From Paenibacillus barcinonensis (GTDB taxonomy: Bacteria; Bacillota; Bacilli; Paenibacillales; Paenibacillaceae), in assembly GCF_003217495.1 (NCBI RefSeq), contig NZ_QJSW01000014.1, positions 89,464 to 153,463 of the forward strand: a stretch of DNA of 64,000 nt, given 5' to 3'. The position numbers and the translations under genes were made by a program. This document shows positions 24,928-34,821 of the stretch, piece after piece. The notes under the pieces were generated by a model that searched no databases, was not told where the DNA came from, and saw only the letters and a list, made by a program, of their open reading frames with translations. Numbering within the stretch: position 1 is the first letter of the stretch; every line of letters begins with the position of its first letter.

Positions 24928-26688
24928 TTAGTTCCCCACCAGTTCCGTACGCATAACGGCATATCCATAGGCGGGAAGCTCAACAGCAAGCACACTATTT
25001 TCCAGAGCCGTACGGTGATTGCGTTCAAACAGCTCGGTCCAAGGCTGGTCGCCTGCCTCAAGCTCAACAATGGCGGTTTCCTCCGAGCGGTTGAACAGCA
25101 CCAGAATGCTTTCGGTATCACTCTTGCGCTCCATGACAAGCTGACTGCCGCCTGCACGAGCTTGCAGAAAGCGAACCGTGCCTTCGGCTCGCAATGCCGG
25201 ATGTGCATGACGCAGGGCGATCAGCTTCTGATAAAAGCTCAGCAATTCCCGGTCCTGCTTCGCTTCATCCCACTCCATGCATTTGCGGCATCCCGGATCA
25301 TGATCACCGTCCAAACCTATCTCGTCACCATAATAGATGCATGGTGCTCCCATATAACTGAATTGGAACAGCGCAGCCAGCTTCATCTTCCGATGATCTC
25401 CCTCACAGAGAGTGAGCAGGCGCGGGGTGTCATGACTGTCCAGCAGATTGAAGGCGACCTCGCTTGCCTGAAGGGCATAACGGGACAGCTGGCGTCCGAT
25501 CGCATGGGCGAATTGTTCGGCATGCATCCGATGTTGCACGAAGAAACCATTGACCGCATCAGTAAACGGATAATTCATCGAGGCATCAAACTGGTCGCCC
25601 TGCAGCCAGGAGGAGGACTCGTTCCATATCTCTCCCAGAATGTACGCATCCGGGTTTGCAGCCTTAACAACGCGGCGGAAATCACGCCAGAAAGCATTGT
25701 CCACCTCATCAGCTACATCCAGACGCCAGCCGTCTGTGCCGACTTCCTTGATCCAGTATTCAGCTACTTCTAGCAGATAGGCCTTCACATCCGGGTGTTC
25801 AGTATTCAGCTTGGGCATATGTGCTTCAAAGCCAAACGTCTCATAGGTTGGAATCCCGTCCTTCACGTTCAGCGGAAACTCGTGAATATGAAACCAGTCT
25901 TTATACTTGGATGCCGCACCGTGCTTCTGCACGTCGAGGAATGGGGCAAACGTTTTGCCGGAATGATTAAATACCGCATCCAGCAGCACTCGAATCCCGC
26001 GTTCATGACAGAGCTTGACCAGACGTTTCACTGTATCTGCATCGCCAAAATGACGATCCACGCGCAGATAGTCCTCGGTATCGTATTTATGATTGGTGGT
26101 TGCCTCGAAGATCGGAGTGAAATAGATTGCGTTGATCCCCAGTTCGGTAAGGTAATCCAGGTGGTCAATCACTCCTTGAAGGTCGCCGCCAAAAAAATTA
26201 AACGGTGTAGGTTCACCGCCCCACGGCTCAACTTTATCGGGATTAAGCGCAGGGTTTCCATTCGCAAACCGCTCTGGGAAAATTTGATAAAACACCGCAT
26301 CCTTCACCCACGCAGGGGGTGTAAATACAGCCCCTGGATGAATATAAGGGAACTGGAACATTCGGCCCGGATCATCCGGCTCTTCTCTCTGAAAGTCTGT
26401 TTCGGTCATCCAGATCTGTTCCTCTCCATTTTTGAGCAGGAAAGCGTACTTCAATCGACGATACGGAGGTTTCACTTCCCCCTCGTAGTAATCAAACATG
26501 GAATCGGACGTGAATTTGGTCAGCGGCACCATATCCCGTGTTTCCTCCCAGGCATATTTATCCCCGGTCAGGGCATACACCTCGGTCAAGTCATTCTTCT
26601 TGGCACGCAGCCGCAGGTGAATAGTATCCTGGTCGTAGGCATAGGCCCAGTTCCGTTTCGGTTGGTGAAAGATGGCTTCGAGCAGCAT
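24928..26688 (-). CDS. GH13 neopullulanase / cyclomaltodextrinase-type alpha-glycosidase
   Basis: 586 residues, GGGAGGAA ribosome binding site, no signal peptide, so cytoplasmic. The N-terminal domain (about 1-125, starting MLLEAIFHQPKRNWAYAYD) is the CBM34-type domain of this subfamily; the (beta/alpha)8 barrel follows. Catalytic regions: DAVFNHSG (region I), GWRLDVADE (nucleophile Asp), ILGEIW (general acid Glu) and LLDSHDTPR (region IV). The string MPKLNTEHP, like MPKLN of neopullulanases, supports the assignment. It should cleave imported maltodextrins or cyclodextrins. It is a single gene, convergent with sdaAA; no maltodextrin transporter is adjacent. Confidence 0.93.
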   Translation of the reverse strand: MLLEAIFHQPKRNWAYAYDQDTIHLRLRAKKNDLTEVYALTGDKYAWEETRDMVPLTKFTSDSMFDYYEGEVKPPYRRLKYAFLLKNGEEQIWMTETDFQREEPDDPGRMFQFPYIHPGAVFTPPAWVKDAVFYQIFPERFANGNPALNPDKVEPWGGEPTPFNFFGGDLQGVIDHLDYLTELGINAIYFTPIFEATTNHKYDTEDYLRVDRHFGDADTVKRLVKLCHERGIRVLLDAVFNHSGKTFAPFLDVQKHGAASKYKDWFHIHEFPLNVKDGIPTYETFGFEAHMPKLNTEHPDVKAYLLEVAEYWIKEVGTDGWRLDVADEVDNAFWRDFRRVVKAANPDAYILGEIWNESSSWLQGDQFDASMNYPFTDAVNGFFVQHRMHAEQFAHAIGRQLSRYALQASEVAFNLLDSHDTPRLLTLCEGDHRKMKLAALFQFSYMGAPCIYYGDEIGLDGDHDPGCRKCMEWDEAKQDRELLSFYQKLIALRHAHPALRAEGTVRFLQARAGGSQLVMERKSDTESILVLFNRSEETAIVELEAGDQPWTELFERNHRTALENSVLAVELPAYGYAVMRTELVGN

Positions 26689-26919
26689 GTGAAATTCCTC
26701 CCGTCAGATCTGTATAGGATATGCAGATGCAAGTGTGGTATATGTAATTCTTCTTAGACTATTGTAAAGCTGAATGATTCCGTTAATATTACGTCAATCC
26801 AGATTGCGTTATAATAACCGAGAAGGCAGGACATCTGTTGTGAAGTAGTCCCGCAAATATAGCAATCCGCTCAGATATATCATTAACCCAAAGGGGAACG
26901 AAAGGAAACGAGTACATAG

Positions 26920-27603
26920 ATGAAAAACAAATTGTTATATATCGAAGACGATATAGAAATTGCAGCGTGGGTAAGAGAGGATCTGGAGGATCGGGGGTAT
27001 GAGGTCATGTGGCTGGGAAGTGGAGAGGGTGCGCTTGAGGCGGCGGCTGGCTGTTCTCTGGTGATACTGGACGTCATGCTGCCGGGGCTGGACGGATTTA
27101 CAGTAGGTCAGCGATTGAAAAAGGAATATCCGGCTGTGCCCATCGTCATGCTCTCGGCCAGAACGTCGATTGATGACAAGCTGTACGGGCTTGATTTTGC
27201 CGACGACTATGTGACCAAGCCCTTTCATCCAGACGAGCTTGCTGCTCGAATTGAGGTACAGCTCCGCAAGGCAGGTGCGGCGGTATCCAGTGATAACGTC
27301 TTGAAGCTGGACCATCTGGCAATCTATGAGCAGGATAACCGGATCGTTAACGAGCAGACGGGAGAAGAGGTCATTCTATCGGGCAAACAGTTTCATATTT
27401 TCGCGTATTTGCTCCGGCATATGGGCATGATTCGTACCAAAGAGCAGATCTATGAGGCGGTATGGAACGAATCCTATCTGGATGGAGACAAGACACTAAT
27501 GGTGCATATCCGGCATCTGCGGGAGAAGCTGGAGCTTGATCCGGCGAACCCGGTTATTATTCAAACGGTGCGCGGAGTGGGATACCGGGTGAAGAAGCCA
27601 TGA
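26920..27603 (+). CDS. OmpR-family response regulator
   Basis: 227 residues. Receiver domain with acidic pair (EDD at 7-9), phosphoacceptor Asp in LVILDVMLPGLDG (about 51), Thr/Ser in VMLSAR and Lys in VTKPF. In the usual GLDxGADDY string one residue is missing (GLDFADDY), a small in-frame deletion near the alpha-4 face. Winged-helix effector domain ends in QTVRGVGYRVKKP. Overlaps the kinase by ATGA. The neighbouring ABC transporter suggests it responds to antimicrobial peptides or cell-envelope stress, as do BcrR/LanR-type systems. Confidence 0.93.
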   Translation: MKNKLLYIEDDIEIAAWVREDLEDRGYEVMWLGSGEGALEAAAGCSLVILDVMLPGLDGFTVGQRLKKEYPAVPIVMLSARTSIDDKLYGLDFADDYVTKPFHPDELAARIEVQLRKAGAAVSSDNVLKLDHLAIYEQDNRIVNEQTGEEVILSGKQFHIFAYLLRHMGMIRTKEQIYEAVWNESYLDGDKTLMVHIRHLREKLELDPANPVIIQTVRGVGYRVKKP

Positions 27604-29126
27604 TGGGCTGGTTCCGGGAACGAAAAGCAAAGAGAGCTGAGCGCCATACAATATCACAGCCGCCCAATCGGCCCAAAATGAAGTTCGGGCGATCTCTGAT
27701 GTCGAGATATATTTTGCTTATTCTGGCGGCGGTATTATTCGTACCTGTCATCGTGCCGCTTACGTTTATTGGCTACGTGGTGTTCACCAACAATGCAATT
27801 TCAAGCGAAGCAGCACCCTATGGGGATGCTACAGAAATGACGAACATGTGGCTGCGCGAATCTAAAAAGCTGAACGGAGCATCCGATCAAGCCATAGATA
27901 CACAGATGAGAGAGATACAGAAGAAGTACCCCCGATCAGCCATGTACCATGTCAATGCAGAAGGTAGAACGTTGCTTGTGCTCGCGGGTGAGGAAGCGAA
28001 GGTGAAATATAATTCTGCGCCATCGGATACTACAATTCAGTGGACAGTGAAGTCAGGGGAGATCAAGGAAACGCGCATTCCTGCCGTGTGGACAGCCAAC
28101 TACGCGATACAGTTCATGAAAAAAGCGTTATATCGTGATCCGCTTACTGTTGTTTCTTATATAGGGGGAGGGAACGAGGACAAGGGGCAGGGCTTTATGG
28201 TCCTCGAGGTGAATCGAAAGATGCTCGAAAGAACCCAAAACAACGGACTGCGTGAATTTATATATCTCGCTATTGTAATGGTTGTTGTTTTTGTTATTTT
28301 CATCTTGTTGTCTGTTCTTTTTTTCGCCAAAATCCGCAAGCGGCTTGTTCATCTTCAAATGGCCATGGTAGCACCGGGTACAGAGGGAATTCCAAATCCC
28401 GTGCATATCCGCAGATCGGATGAGATCGGGCATCTGGAGGAATCCTTTAATCAGATGGTGTATCGGTTAACGGACAGCCTCCAGCGGGAGCGGGAGGAGG
28501 AGCAGCTTCGCAAACGGCTGGTTGCCGGGCTCTCTCACGACCTGCGCACCCCCCTGACGGTGATTCGTGGTCATATGCATGCATTGCACAAAGAAACGCT
28601 TAGTGAGCAGGGGATTCATGCACTCAATCGTATGGAAAGCAAGATGCAGGACCTCAGTGAGCTTATAGATAATATGCTGTCTTATAATCTGCTGACGAGT
28701 GGAAGATACACGCTGAAGCTGGAGCAGAAGGATGTGCTGCGTATGGTCAGGGAAGCTGCGGCGTCATGGTATCCCGTGTGGGAGAAAGAGCAGTTTGAGA
28801 TTGATATTGATCTGCCGGAAGCTCCGTTAATGTGGGATGTGGACGAGCAGGGCATGAGGCGTGTGCTGGATAATCTGTTCCAAAATGTAGTTCGTCACGC
28901 CGCGAGTGGCAGATATATCCGCATCTCCACCGAGCAGCTTCAGGGTAAAACCGCCGTGGTTATCGAGGATCACGGTCCGGGAATACAGCCCGATTCGGGA
29001 ACCAAGGGCACAGGGCTTGGTCTGTCGATCGTAGATTTGCTGATTCGGGAGATGGATCTGCGCAAACGGGTGGACAGCTCCGATGCGGGTGTCCGTACCT
29101 ATCTTTACAGTAGTAAAGAAGGGTAG
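27600..29126 (+). CDS. sensor histidine kinase of the ABC-transporter-linked system
   Basis: 508 residues (ATG at 27600 or 27603). A basic N-terminus precedes TM1 (about 38-62); extracellular region about 65-205; TM2 (about 210-236); HAMP (about 238-290); HisKA with His in AGLSHDLRTPLTVIRGH; ATPase with DNLFQNVVRHA and GTGLGLSIVDLL. The large extracellular sensor distinguishes it from the short BceS-type intramembrane kinases. Overlaps its regulator and lies 140 bp ahead of a LanF/BcrA-like ATPase gene. Confidence 0.92.
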   Translation: MMGWFRERKAKRAERHTISQPPNRPKMKFGRSLMSRYILLILAAVLFVPVIVPLTFIGYVVFTNNAISSEAAPYGDATEMTNMWLRESKKLNGASDQAIDTQMREIQKKYPRSAMYHVNAEGRTLLVLAGEEAKVKYNSAPSDTTIQWTVKSGEIKETRIPAVWTANYAIQFMKKALYRDPLTVVSYIGGGNEDKGQGFMVLEVNRKMLERTQNNGLREFIYLAIVMVVVFVIFILLSVLFFAKIRKRLVHLQMAMVAPGTEGIPNPVHIRRSDEIGHLEESFNQMVYRLTDSLQREREEEQLRKRLVAGLSHDLRTPLTVIRGHMHALHKETLSEQGIHALNRMESKMQDLSELIDNMLSYNLLTSGRYTLKLEQKDVLRMVREAAASWYPVWEKEQFEIDIDLPEAPLMWDVDEQGMRRVLDNLFQNVVRHAASGRYIRISTEQLQGKTAVVIEDHGPGIQPDSGTKGTGLGLSIVDLLIREMDLRKRVDSSDAGVRTYLYSSKEG

Positions 29127-29266
29127 GCAGTTCTGAATATGGACGCAAGCCAATGCTGTGAGTTCGGATGGAGGTCGGGGTGTGCTCCTTTTTTAAACCA
29201 AATTTAAACTTGGACGTATGCTTGCCTTAACCTTGGAGGGTTACGATAGTTCCGAGGTGATAAACA

Positions 29267-30181
29267 GTGAGCGAAAATGTTATTCAAACCGCGAATTTAT
29301 GGAAAACTTACAAGGACCGTGCAGCGGTCCGTGAGCTTGATCTGCATATTAAAAAGGGAGATATCTACGGCTTCCTCGGTCCGAATGGTGCCGGTAAAAC
29401 AACAACCATTCGTATGCTGCTCGGCTTGATCAAGCCAAGCAAGGGGGTTATCCGGGTCTTTGACAAGGATATTCGCAAGGATCGCATGACTATTTTACGC
29501 CGTGTAGGTTCTCTTGTTGAATACCCTTCCTACTATGGACATCTGAACGCCGTGGAAAATCTCGAAGTGCTGCGCCGTATTATTGATGTGCCCAAGTCTA
29601 GAATTGACGAGGTGCTGTCTATTGTCGATCTGACCAAAGACGCCAAACGGGCGGTTAAAGGCTACTCTCTGGGGATGAAGCAGCGACTGGGTATTGCCAG
29701 TGCACTGCTGGGTGATCCCGAATTGCTCATACTGGATGAGCCGACCAACGGACTCGATCCGGCGGGCATTCAGGAAATTCGGGAGCTTATCAAGCATATG
29801 CCGCTGGAGCATGGCATTACCGTACTGGTCTCCAGTCACTTGCTGAGTGAGGTGGAACAGATGGCCAGCCGTGTTGGCATTATTCGTGATGGCAAAATGG
29901 TGCTGCAGGACACCATCGCAAGTCTGCACAGTCAAACTGGAAGCTCGATCAGACTTATGGTGTCCGAGCCGGAGGCTGCGATGAGGCTGGCTCGTGAACA
30001 GGGGCAATTCGGTCAGCAGCAAGGTACGGCGTTAACGTTCCCTTATATGGATAACAGTGCCGTTGCACTTCTGATTCGCCGCCTGATTGAGCAGGATCAT
30101 GACATCTATCGGGTGGAGGAGCATCGTCAGTCTCTGGAGGATCTGTTCCTGCGTGTTATTGGCGAGGGGGCTTCTGTATGA
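29267..30181 (+). CDS. ABC transporter ATP-binding protein, BcrA/LanF type
   Basis: 304 residues, GTG start with GAGGTGAT ribosome binding site. Walker A GPNGAGKTTT, Q-loop region SLVEYPSYYGHLNAVENLE, signature YSLGMKQRLGIA, Walker B LLILDEPTNGLDP and H-loop VSSHLLSE. The C-terminal 80 residues match the lantibiotic-immunity/bacitracin-resistance branch (RLMVSEPEAAMRLA..., LEDLFLRVIGE). Overlaps the first permease by four bases. With two permeases it forms the LanF-LanE-LanG pattern, which expels antimicrobial peptides from the membrane in characterised systems. Confidence 0.92.
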   Translation: MSENVIQTANLWKTYKDRAAVRELDLHIKKGDIYGFLGPNGAGKTTTIRMLLGLIKPSKGVIRVFDKDIRKDRMTILRRVGSLVEYPSYYGHLNAVENLEVLRRIIDVPKSRIDEVLSIVDLTKDAKRAVKGYSLGMKQRLGIASALLGDPELLILDEPTNGLDPAGIQEIRELIKHMPLEHGITVLVSSHLLSEVEQMASRVGIIRDGKMVLQDTIASLHSQTGSSIRLMVSEPEAAMRLAREQGQFGQQQGTALTFPYMDNSAVALLIRRLIEQDHDIYRVEEHRQSLEDLFLRVIGEGASV

Positions 30182-30894
30182 CGGGGCGTGCATTATCGGC
30201 GGATTGGCTCAAGATACGTGGCAAAGGTATCTGGTTTCTCGTATTTCTGGCCCCGCTCGGATTAACGGCCATGCAGGCACTGAATTTCGGATTGCGGCTG
30301 GATGATTTGAAGCAGCAGTATGCGGACAATCTGTGGGGCGGCTTGCTGGGCAACGTGATTATTTTTGTACCGCTTGCTATCATGCTGGGCGCGACCATCC
30401 TCAGTTCTATGATTGCCGGAATTGAGCATGAGCAGGGCTCGTGGAAGCAATTGCTGGCGATGCCCATCTCAAGACCAGCCGTTTATCTGGCGAAGTTCCT
30501 GCTGGCCTGTCTACTGCTTATGATCTCTTGTCTGCTCCTGACTGCGGGTATCATTGGACTGGGCCTTGTGCTTGGCTTCGATGCCAGAGAGATACCGTGG
30601 GCACAGGCGCTAAAGCTCGGGCTGATGCCGCTGGCAGGGGCGCTCCCGGTATTGTCCATTGAATTATGGTTCACCCTGGTATCGAAAAATCAGGCGCTTC
30701 CAGTTACATTTGGCATTATTCTTGCCATTACAGGCATGTTCTCCTTGACCCTCTCTCCCAACTTTCCACTGGCTTGGGCTCAGATGGCGTGGAGCTCACC
30801 GAATCCGTACTTGTACGCGGGCATGGGCGCAGGTCTGGGCATTCTGATTATGCTGACGGGCATGATGCACTTCAGTAGAAAGGATGTGGCCTGA
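30178..30894 (+). CDS. ABC-2 type permease, LanE/MutE-like
   Basis: 238 residues with six predicted transmembrane segments. The motif IEHEQGSWKQLLAMPISRPAVYLAKF in the first cytoplasmic loop is typical of lantibiotic-protection permeases (MutE/EpiE family). Start overlaps the ATPase stop (ATGA). It is partner to the following permease, which carries the same loop motif, so the two arose by duplication. Confidence 0.88.
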   Translation: MTGRALSADWLKIRGKGIWFLVFLAPLGLTAMQALNFGLRLDDLKQQYADNLWGGLLGNVIIFVPLAIMLGATILSSMIAGIEHEQGSWKQLLAMPISRPAVYLAKFLLACLLLMISCLLLTAGIIGLGLVLGFDAREIPWAQALKLGLMPLAGALPVLSIELWFTLVSKNQALPVTFGIILAITGMFSLTLSPNFPLAWAQMAWSSPNPYLYAGMGAGLGILIMLTGMMHFSRKDVA

Positions 30895-30895
30895 C

Positions 30896-31627
30896 ATGAG
30901 CTTTACGATGACATACTTTCGTATTCTTTCTGCTGAACGGTTGAAAATGGCCAAATCGCCTGTGTGGCTACTCGTACTGATCAGCCCCCTCATTTCCTTG
31001 CTAATCGGTCTGTTGTCCTCTACGAAGGATTGGAATGGTTTGATGTCAGTGATGGTTACGCTGCACGGTCTGCTGCTGCTTCCGATGCTGACAGGTGTCT
31101 TCACTTCGTTTGTATGCCGATTCGAGCATGCAGGGGGTGGCTGGAAACAGTTATTGGTTCTCCCGCTCACACGAGCAGGTGTATATTGGGGCAAATTCAC
31201 CATTGTAATGACGCTGGTGGCAGGAACACAGCTGCTGCTTCTCGGTAGCATTTTGCTGACAGGCATGGTTCAGGGGATGGCAGGACCAGTGCCATGGGGA
31301 TTCCTTCTGGGCCGATTATTCCTCGGGCTTGTAGCATGTGTACCACTGGCTGCATTGCAGATGTTTGTTTCTCTGATCTGGAGCAGCTTCGCCGCTCCAC
31401 TGGCATTGAATTTTGCGCTGACCATTCCGAACATTCTGGTGGTGAACTCGGCTACGTACGGACCTTATTATCCATGGGCTCAGCCGATGATTCTGATGGT
31501 TCCGATCGAGGGAGCTGGATTTGGAGCATACAATGTTCCGCTAAGTACACTTTTGTCGGTTGTTGGGGGCAGTGCGGTACTGATTATTGCCATGGGCATG
31601 ATCTATTTTTCCAAAAAGGAAGTATAA
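30896..31627 (+). CDS. ABC-2 type permease, LanG/MutG-like
   Basis: The ATG at 30896, one base after the previous stop, is preferred to the ATG at 30884 which abuts the AAAGGA ribosome binding site; 243 residues. Six transmembrane segments. The loop FEHAGGGWKQLLVLPLTRAGVYWGKF parallels the one in the upstream permease. Final gene of the ATPase-permease-permease unit. No lantibiotic biosynthesis gene is adjacent; the lanthipeptide cluster in this window lies 19 kb away, so a direct link is not shown. Confidence 0.87.
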   Translation: MSFTMTYFRILSAERLKMAKSPVWLLVLISPLISLLIGLLSSTKDWNGLMSVMVTLHGLLLLPMLTGVFTSFVCRFEHAGGGWKQLLVLPLTRAGVYWGKFTIVMTLVAGTQLLLLGSILLTGMVQGMAGPVPWGFLLGRLFLGLVACVPLAALQMFVSLIWSSFAAPLALNFALTIPNILVVNSATYGPYYPWAQPMILMVPIEGAGFGAYNVPLSTLLSVVGGSAVLIIAMGMIYFSKKEV

Positions 31628-31753
31628 ATAAATTCAATACCCTCTCTCGGGACTGCGGCATCGGTAATCGGTTGCCAGCGATCTCGGGAGATTTTTTAAT
31701 TTAAGGGCTATCCGACCAATTCCATCTTTTTCATCCATTGTGGCTATGAATTT

Positions 31754-31796
31754 TATCATATGATATAGGTAAAATGAGACAAGAATCTGGTAAAAT
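31754..31796 (+). promoter_or_regulatory. palindrome and direct repeat upstream of the PAS kinase
   Basis: A perfect 12-bp palindrome TATCATATGATA (31754-31765) is followed by two copies of GGTAAAATGA (about 31768 and 31789). Function unknown; the rest of the 290-bp gap holds no gene. Confidence 0.35.
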
Positions 31797-31917
31797 GAAA
31801 AAAGCTGTTTCTAGTGAGTCTTACATGGTTATTCGAGGGTAAGCCTGTTACAGCCAAGAGTGGCGCATATTGAAGTGAAGGTGAAGAAGATTTGGCTGAG
31901 AAAAGAGGGGTAGGCCT

Positions 31918-34626
31918 TTGGAATATAATAAAACGGAAACCCTGAAACGAATTATTTCTGAGGGAAGCTCTTACCGATCATTGTTTTTTAACCACCCGGA
32001 TGCCATCTATGTCATGGACATTGAAGGGAACCATATGGATGCAAACCCTTCATTTGAACGGTTATCCGGCTACAAGATCGGAGAGCTTGCAGGGGTGAGT
32101 CGGGATCGCATCAGCCCGCCTGAAAGTGAGACACGACGAGAGCAATTCATTAAAAAGGTGCTGGCTGGAATTTCAGTCAGTGAGCCGATGGCGTTTTATC
32201 ATAAAGACGGTTCTGTGAAGCATGCACAGGTTACCTATATACCCATCACCGAAGGTCAAGAGGTTGTCGGCATTTACGGCATAGCCAAGGATGTGACGGA
32301 CAAGGTGAAAATCGAGCAGGAACTGCAGGAGACACAGGAGAAGTATCAGGTGCTGGCAGAACATGCACAAGACCTGATTACAACCTGTACCACGGACGGT
32401 ACGTTGTTATATGTATCTCCTTCGGTGTATACGTTGCTTGGGTACGAGCCGGAGGAAGTTACGGGAAAATCGTTTAAGTCCTACTGTTATCCGGGAGATT
32501 ATCCTGATCCGTTGGCGCTTTCGAGTATTGGAAATGGATGCAAGATGAGAGTGCTGCATAAGGATGGGCATTATATCTGGATGGAGACACTGGCGAAGCC
32601 GGTAGCCGGAGAGAAGGGCGAGGTGAATCAGATTGTCAGCATCAGCCGGGATATCACCCAGCATAAGGATGCAGACCGACGTCTTCGCGAAAGCCGCCAA
32701 AGATATAAGTCATTGTTCGAGTATAACCCCGCTGCAGTGTACTCTCTGAACCTCAAAGGGGAGTACAGTGCGGTGAACAGCAATATGGTGCGGATGCTTG
32801 ATATCGCACGTCACAAGCTGATCGGACAATCGTTCTTGTTGAATCTGGACAAGAGTGAGATGAATAAAGGAGAGGCCTGCTTTGAGCTTGTGAAGCAGGG
32901 AGAGCCTCAATATTACGAGACTCGGGTTGTGAATTCAAGCGGCCGCAAGATTGAAGTGTCGGTAACCAATGTACCGATTATTGTAGATAAGGAAATGGTG
33001 GGTGTCTACGGCATAGTATCCGATATTACAGAGCGCAAGGAGTATACGGAGCGTATTCAGGAGCTGAGCAAGCAGCATGAGCTGATTCTGAACACGGTTA
33101 CGGAGGGAATCTATGGCCTGGATGCAGATGGCATTACGATGTTTATGAATCCGGCAGCAGCTTCGATGTTTGGATATGAAGCCCATGAGTTTATTGGAAA
33201 AAGCTCACACCCCATTATTCATCACTCCCGTGCCGATGGAAGCTATTTCCCAAAAGAGGAATGTCCGATCCATATGACGGTGCTGGATGGGCATGCACGT
33301 TCAGTGACGGAGGATGTGTTCTGGCGTAAAGACGGCAGCAGCTTCCTTGTTCAATATCAGGTCACTCCGATCATTGATGAGGGACAGATTCGCGGTGCAG
33401 TTGTTGTATTCAATGACGTGACAGGAGAGCGTGAGATTGTTCGTGCCAAGGAGACAGCCGAGCTGGCTGCACAGGCGAAATCGGAATTCCTTTCACTTGT
33501 CAGTCATGAGATTCGGACACCGATGAACGGCATCGTGGGTATGACCGAGCTGCTGGTAGGCACCGATTTGTCTGAGGAGCAGCGCGAGTACGCACAGATC
33601 ATTCAGGAGAGTGGCGATGCATTGCTGAACATTCTGAATGATATTCTTGACTTCAGTAAGCTGGAGTCTGGTAAAATGGCGCTGGCCTATGAGCCGTTCT
33701 CGCTGCGCAAGATGCTGGAGCAGGTTGCAGAGCTGTTCAAGCCGCGAGCAGATGAGAAACATCTGGAGATTCGTTTCCGTCTGAATCCAAGCATTCCTGA
33801 CTACATGGCAGGGGATGCAATGCGAATTCGCCAGATCCTGGTGAACCTGGTTGGCAATGCGCTCAAGTTCACCGATCAGGGAAGTATTGATGTGACCGTG
33901 GATATGATCAAGGGCGGTAGACCAGAGGATACGGTGCTGGATTTTGCTGTGGAGGATACGGGCATCGGGATTCCTGCGGACAAGCTGGATCAGCTGTTCC
34001 AATCATTCTCCCAGCTGCATCCGGTCATTAACCGCAAGTATGGCGGTACAGGTCTGGGCCTGGTGATTTCCAAAAGACTTGTGGAGATTATGGGCGGAAC
34101 GATCACTGTGGAGAGCACAGAGGGAGAAGGTTCTGTTTTCCGATTCGCCATTCCGGCCGCTCAGGTCGAAGCCTCTGGAGAGAAATCGGCAAGTGAGTTC
34201 TATCATGACCGTACACGTCAAAGTGACAAGGTCGCCATGCGCATTCTTGTGGCGGAGGACCATCCGGTCAATCGGAAGATTTTGCAGGAATATCTGGAGA
34301 AGCTGGGTTATCAGGCCGATGTGTGCACCAACGGTGTAGAAGCCATTGACGCCATCTCGCAGAATGCTTATGATATCGTACTGATGGATATTCATATGCC
34401 TGTAATGGATGGACTCAAGGCCACGAATCTATTACACCGACTGATTCCGGAGGATCGGATTCCACCGATTATCGCCGTAACGGGCAATACGAAACGCGAA
34501 GACAAGGAGGCTTGTCTGGAAATCGGTATGCGTGATTTTATCAGCAAGCCGGTAATGCTCAGTGAGTTGAAGCGTGTCCTGCAGCAATGGGGCCCTTCTG
34601 ATGAACCGCGGCTTGCTCCGAATTGA
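31918..34626 (+). CDS. hybrid histidine kinase with four PAS domains and C-terminal receiver
   Basis: 902 residues, TTG start behind GAGGGG. Order: PAS (about 18-128), PAS/PAC (about 140-257), PAS (about 263-375), PAS (about 388-506), HisKA with His in LVSHEIRTPMNGIVGM (about 530), ATPase with LVGNALKFTDQG and GGTGLGLVISKRL, and receiver (about 775-892) with Asp in YDIVLMDIHMPVMDG and Lys in FISKPV. No transmembrane segment is visible, so it should sense a cytoplasmic cue such as redox, a small ligand or a partner. The output is unknown, as no separate response regulator or Hpt gene is adjacent. It is a single gene followed by a strong terminator. Confidence 0.93.
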   Translation: MEYNKTETLKRIISEGSSYRSLFFNHPDAIYVMDIEGNHMDANPSFERLSGYKIGELAGVSRDRISPPESETRREQFIKKVLAGISVSEPMAFYHKDGSVKHAQVTYIPITEGQEVVGIYGIAKDVTDKVKIEQELQETQEKYQVLAEHAQDLITTCTTDGTLLYVSPSVYTLLGYEPEEVTGKSFKSYCYPGDYPDPLALSSIGNGCKMRVLHKDGHYIWMETLAKPVAGEKGEVNQIVSISRDITQHKDADRRLRESRQRYKSLFEYNPAAVYSLNLKGEYSAVNSNMVRMLDIARHKLIGQSFLLNLDKSEMNKGEACFELVKQGEPQYYETRVVNSSGRKIEVSVTNVPIIVDKEMVGVYGIVSDITERKEYTERIQELSKQHELILNTVTEGIYGLDADGITMFMNPAAASMFGYEAHEFIGKSSHPIIHHSRADGSYFPKEECPIHMTVLDGHARSVTEDVFWRKDGSSFLVQYQVTPIIDEGQIRGAVVVFNDVTGEREIVRAKETAELAAQAKSEFLSLVSHEIRTPMNGIVGMTELLVGTDLSEEQREYAQIIQESGDALLNILNDILDFSKLESGKMALAYEPFSLRKMLEQVAELFKPRADEKHLEIRFRLNPSIPDYMAGDAMRIRQILVNLVGNALKFTDQGSIDVTVDMIKGGRPEDTVLDFAVEDTGIGIPADKLDQLFQSFSQLHPVINRKYGGTGLGLVISKRLVEIMGGTITVESTEGEGSVFRFAIPAAQVEASGEKSASEFYHDRTRQSDKVAMRILVAEDHPVNRKILQEYLEKLGYQADVCTNGVEAIDAISQNAYDIVLMDIHMPVMDGLKATNLLHRLIPEDRIPPIIAVTGNTKREDKEACLEIGMRDFISKPVMLSELKRVLQQWGPSDEPRLAPN

Positions 34627-34638
34627 TAAGAGTAATAA

Positions 34639-34688
34639 AACAACCTCAGTATCCACTAACGGTGTTAGTGAATATTGAGGTTGTTTTT
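34639..34688 (+). terminator. strong intrinsic terminator of the PAS kinase gene
   Basis: Long stem AACAACCTCA...GTTAGTG...TGAGGTTGTT with two internal mismatches and a short GG-containing loop, then a T-rich tail. Confidence 0.92.
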
Positions 34689-34821
34689 GGTGTGTGCCCC
34701 AAAAGGGCGATAGCTTGGATGTGAACCTACGCCAATCCCGGATAGCAGAAGGTTAATCAGAGATACATCCCAGGCGATTAGCCAGTTTCTTTTTCGGCAT
34801 TCAGGCTGGAAGTGGAAGGAA

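Noticed and set aside
25015..26757. Two long + strand open frames (252 and 320 codons) opposite the GH13 gene
   Set aside because: Shadows of a well-conserved - strand enzyme; no ribosome binding sites and no recognisable domains.
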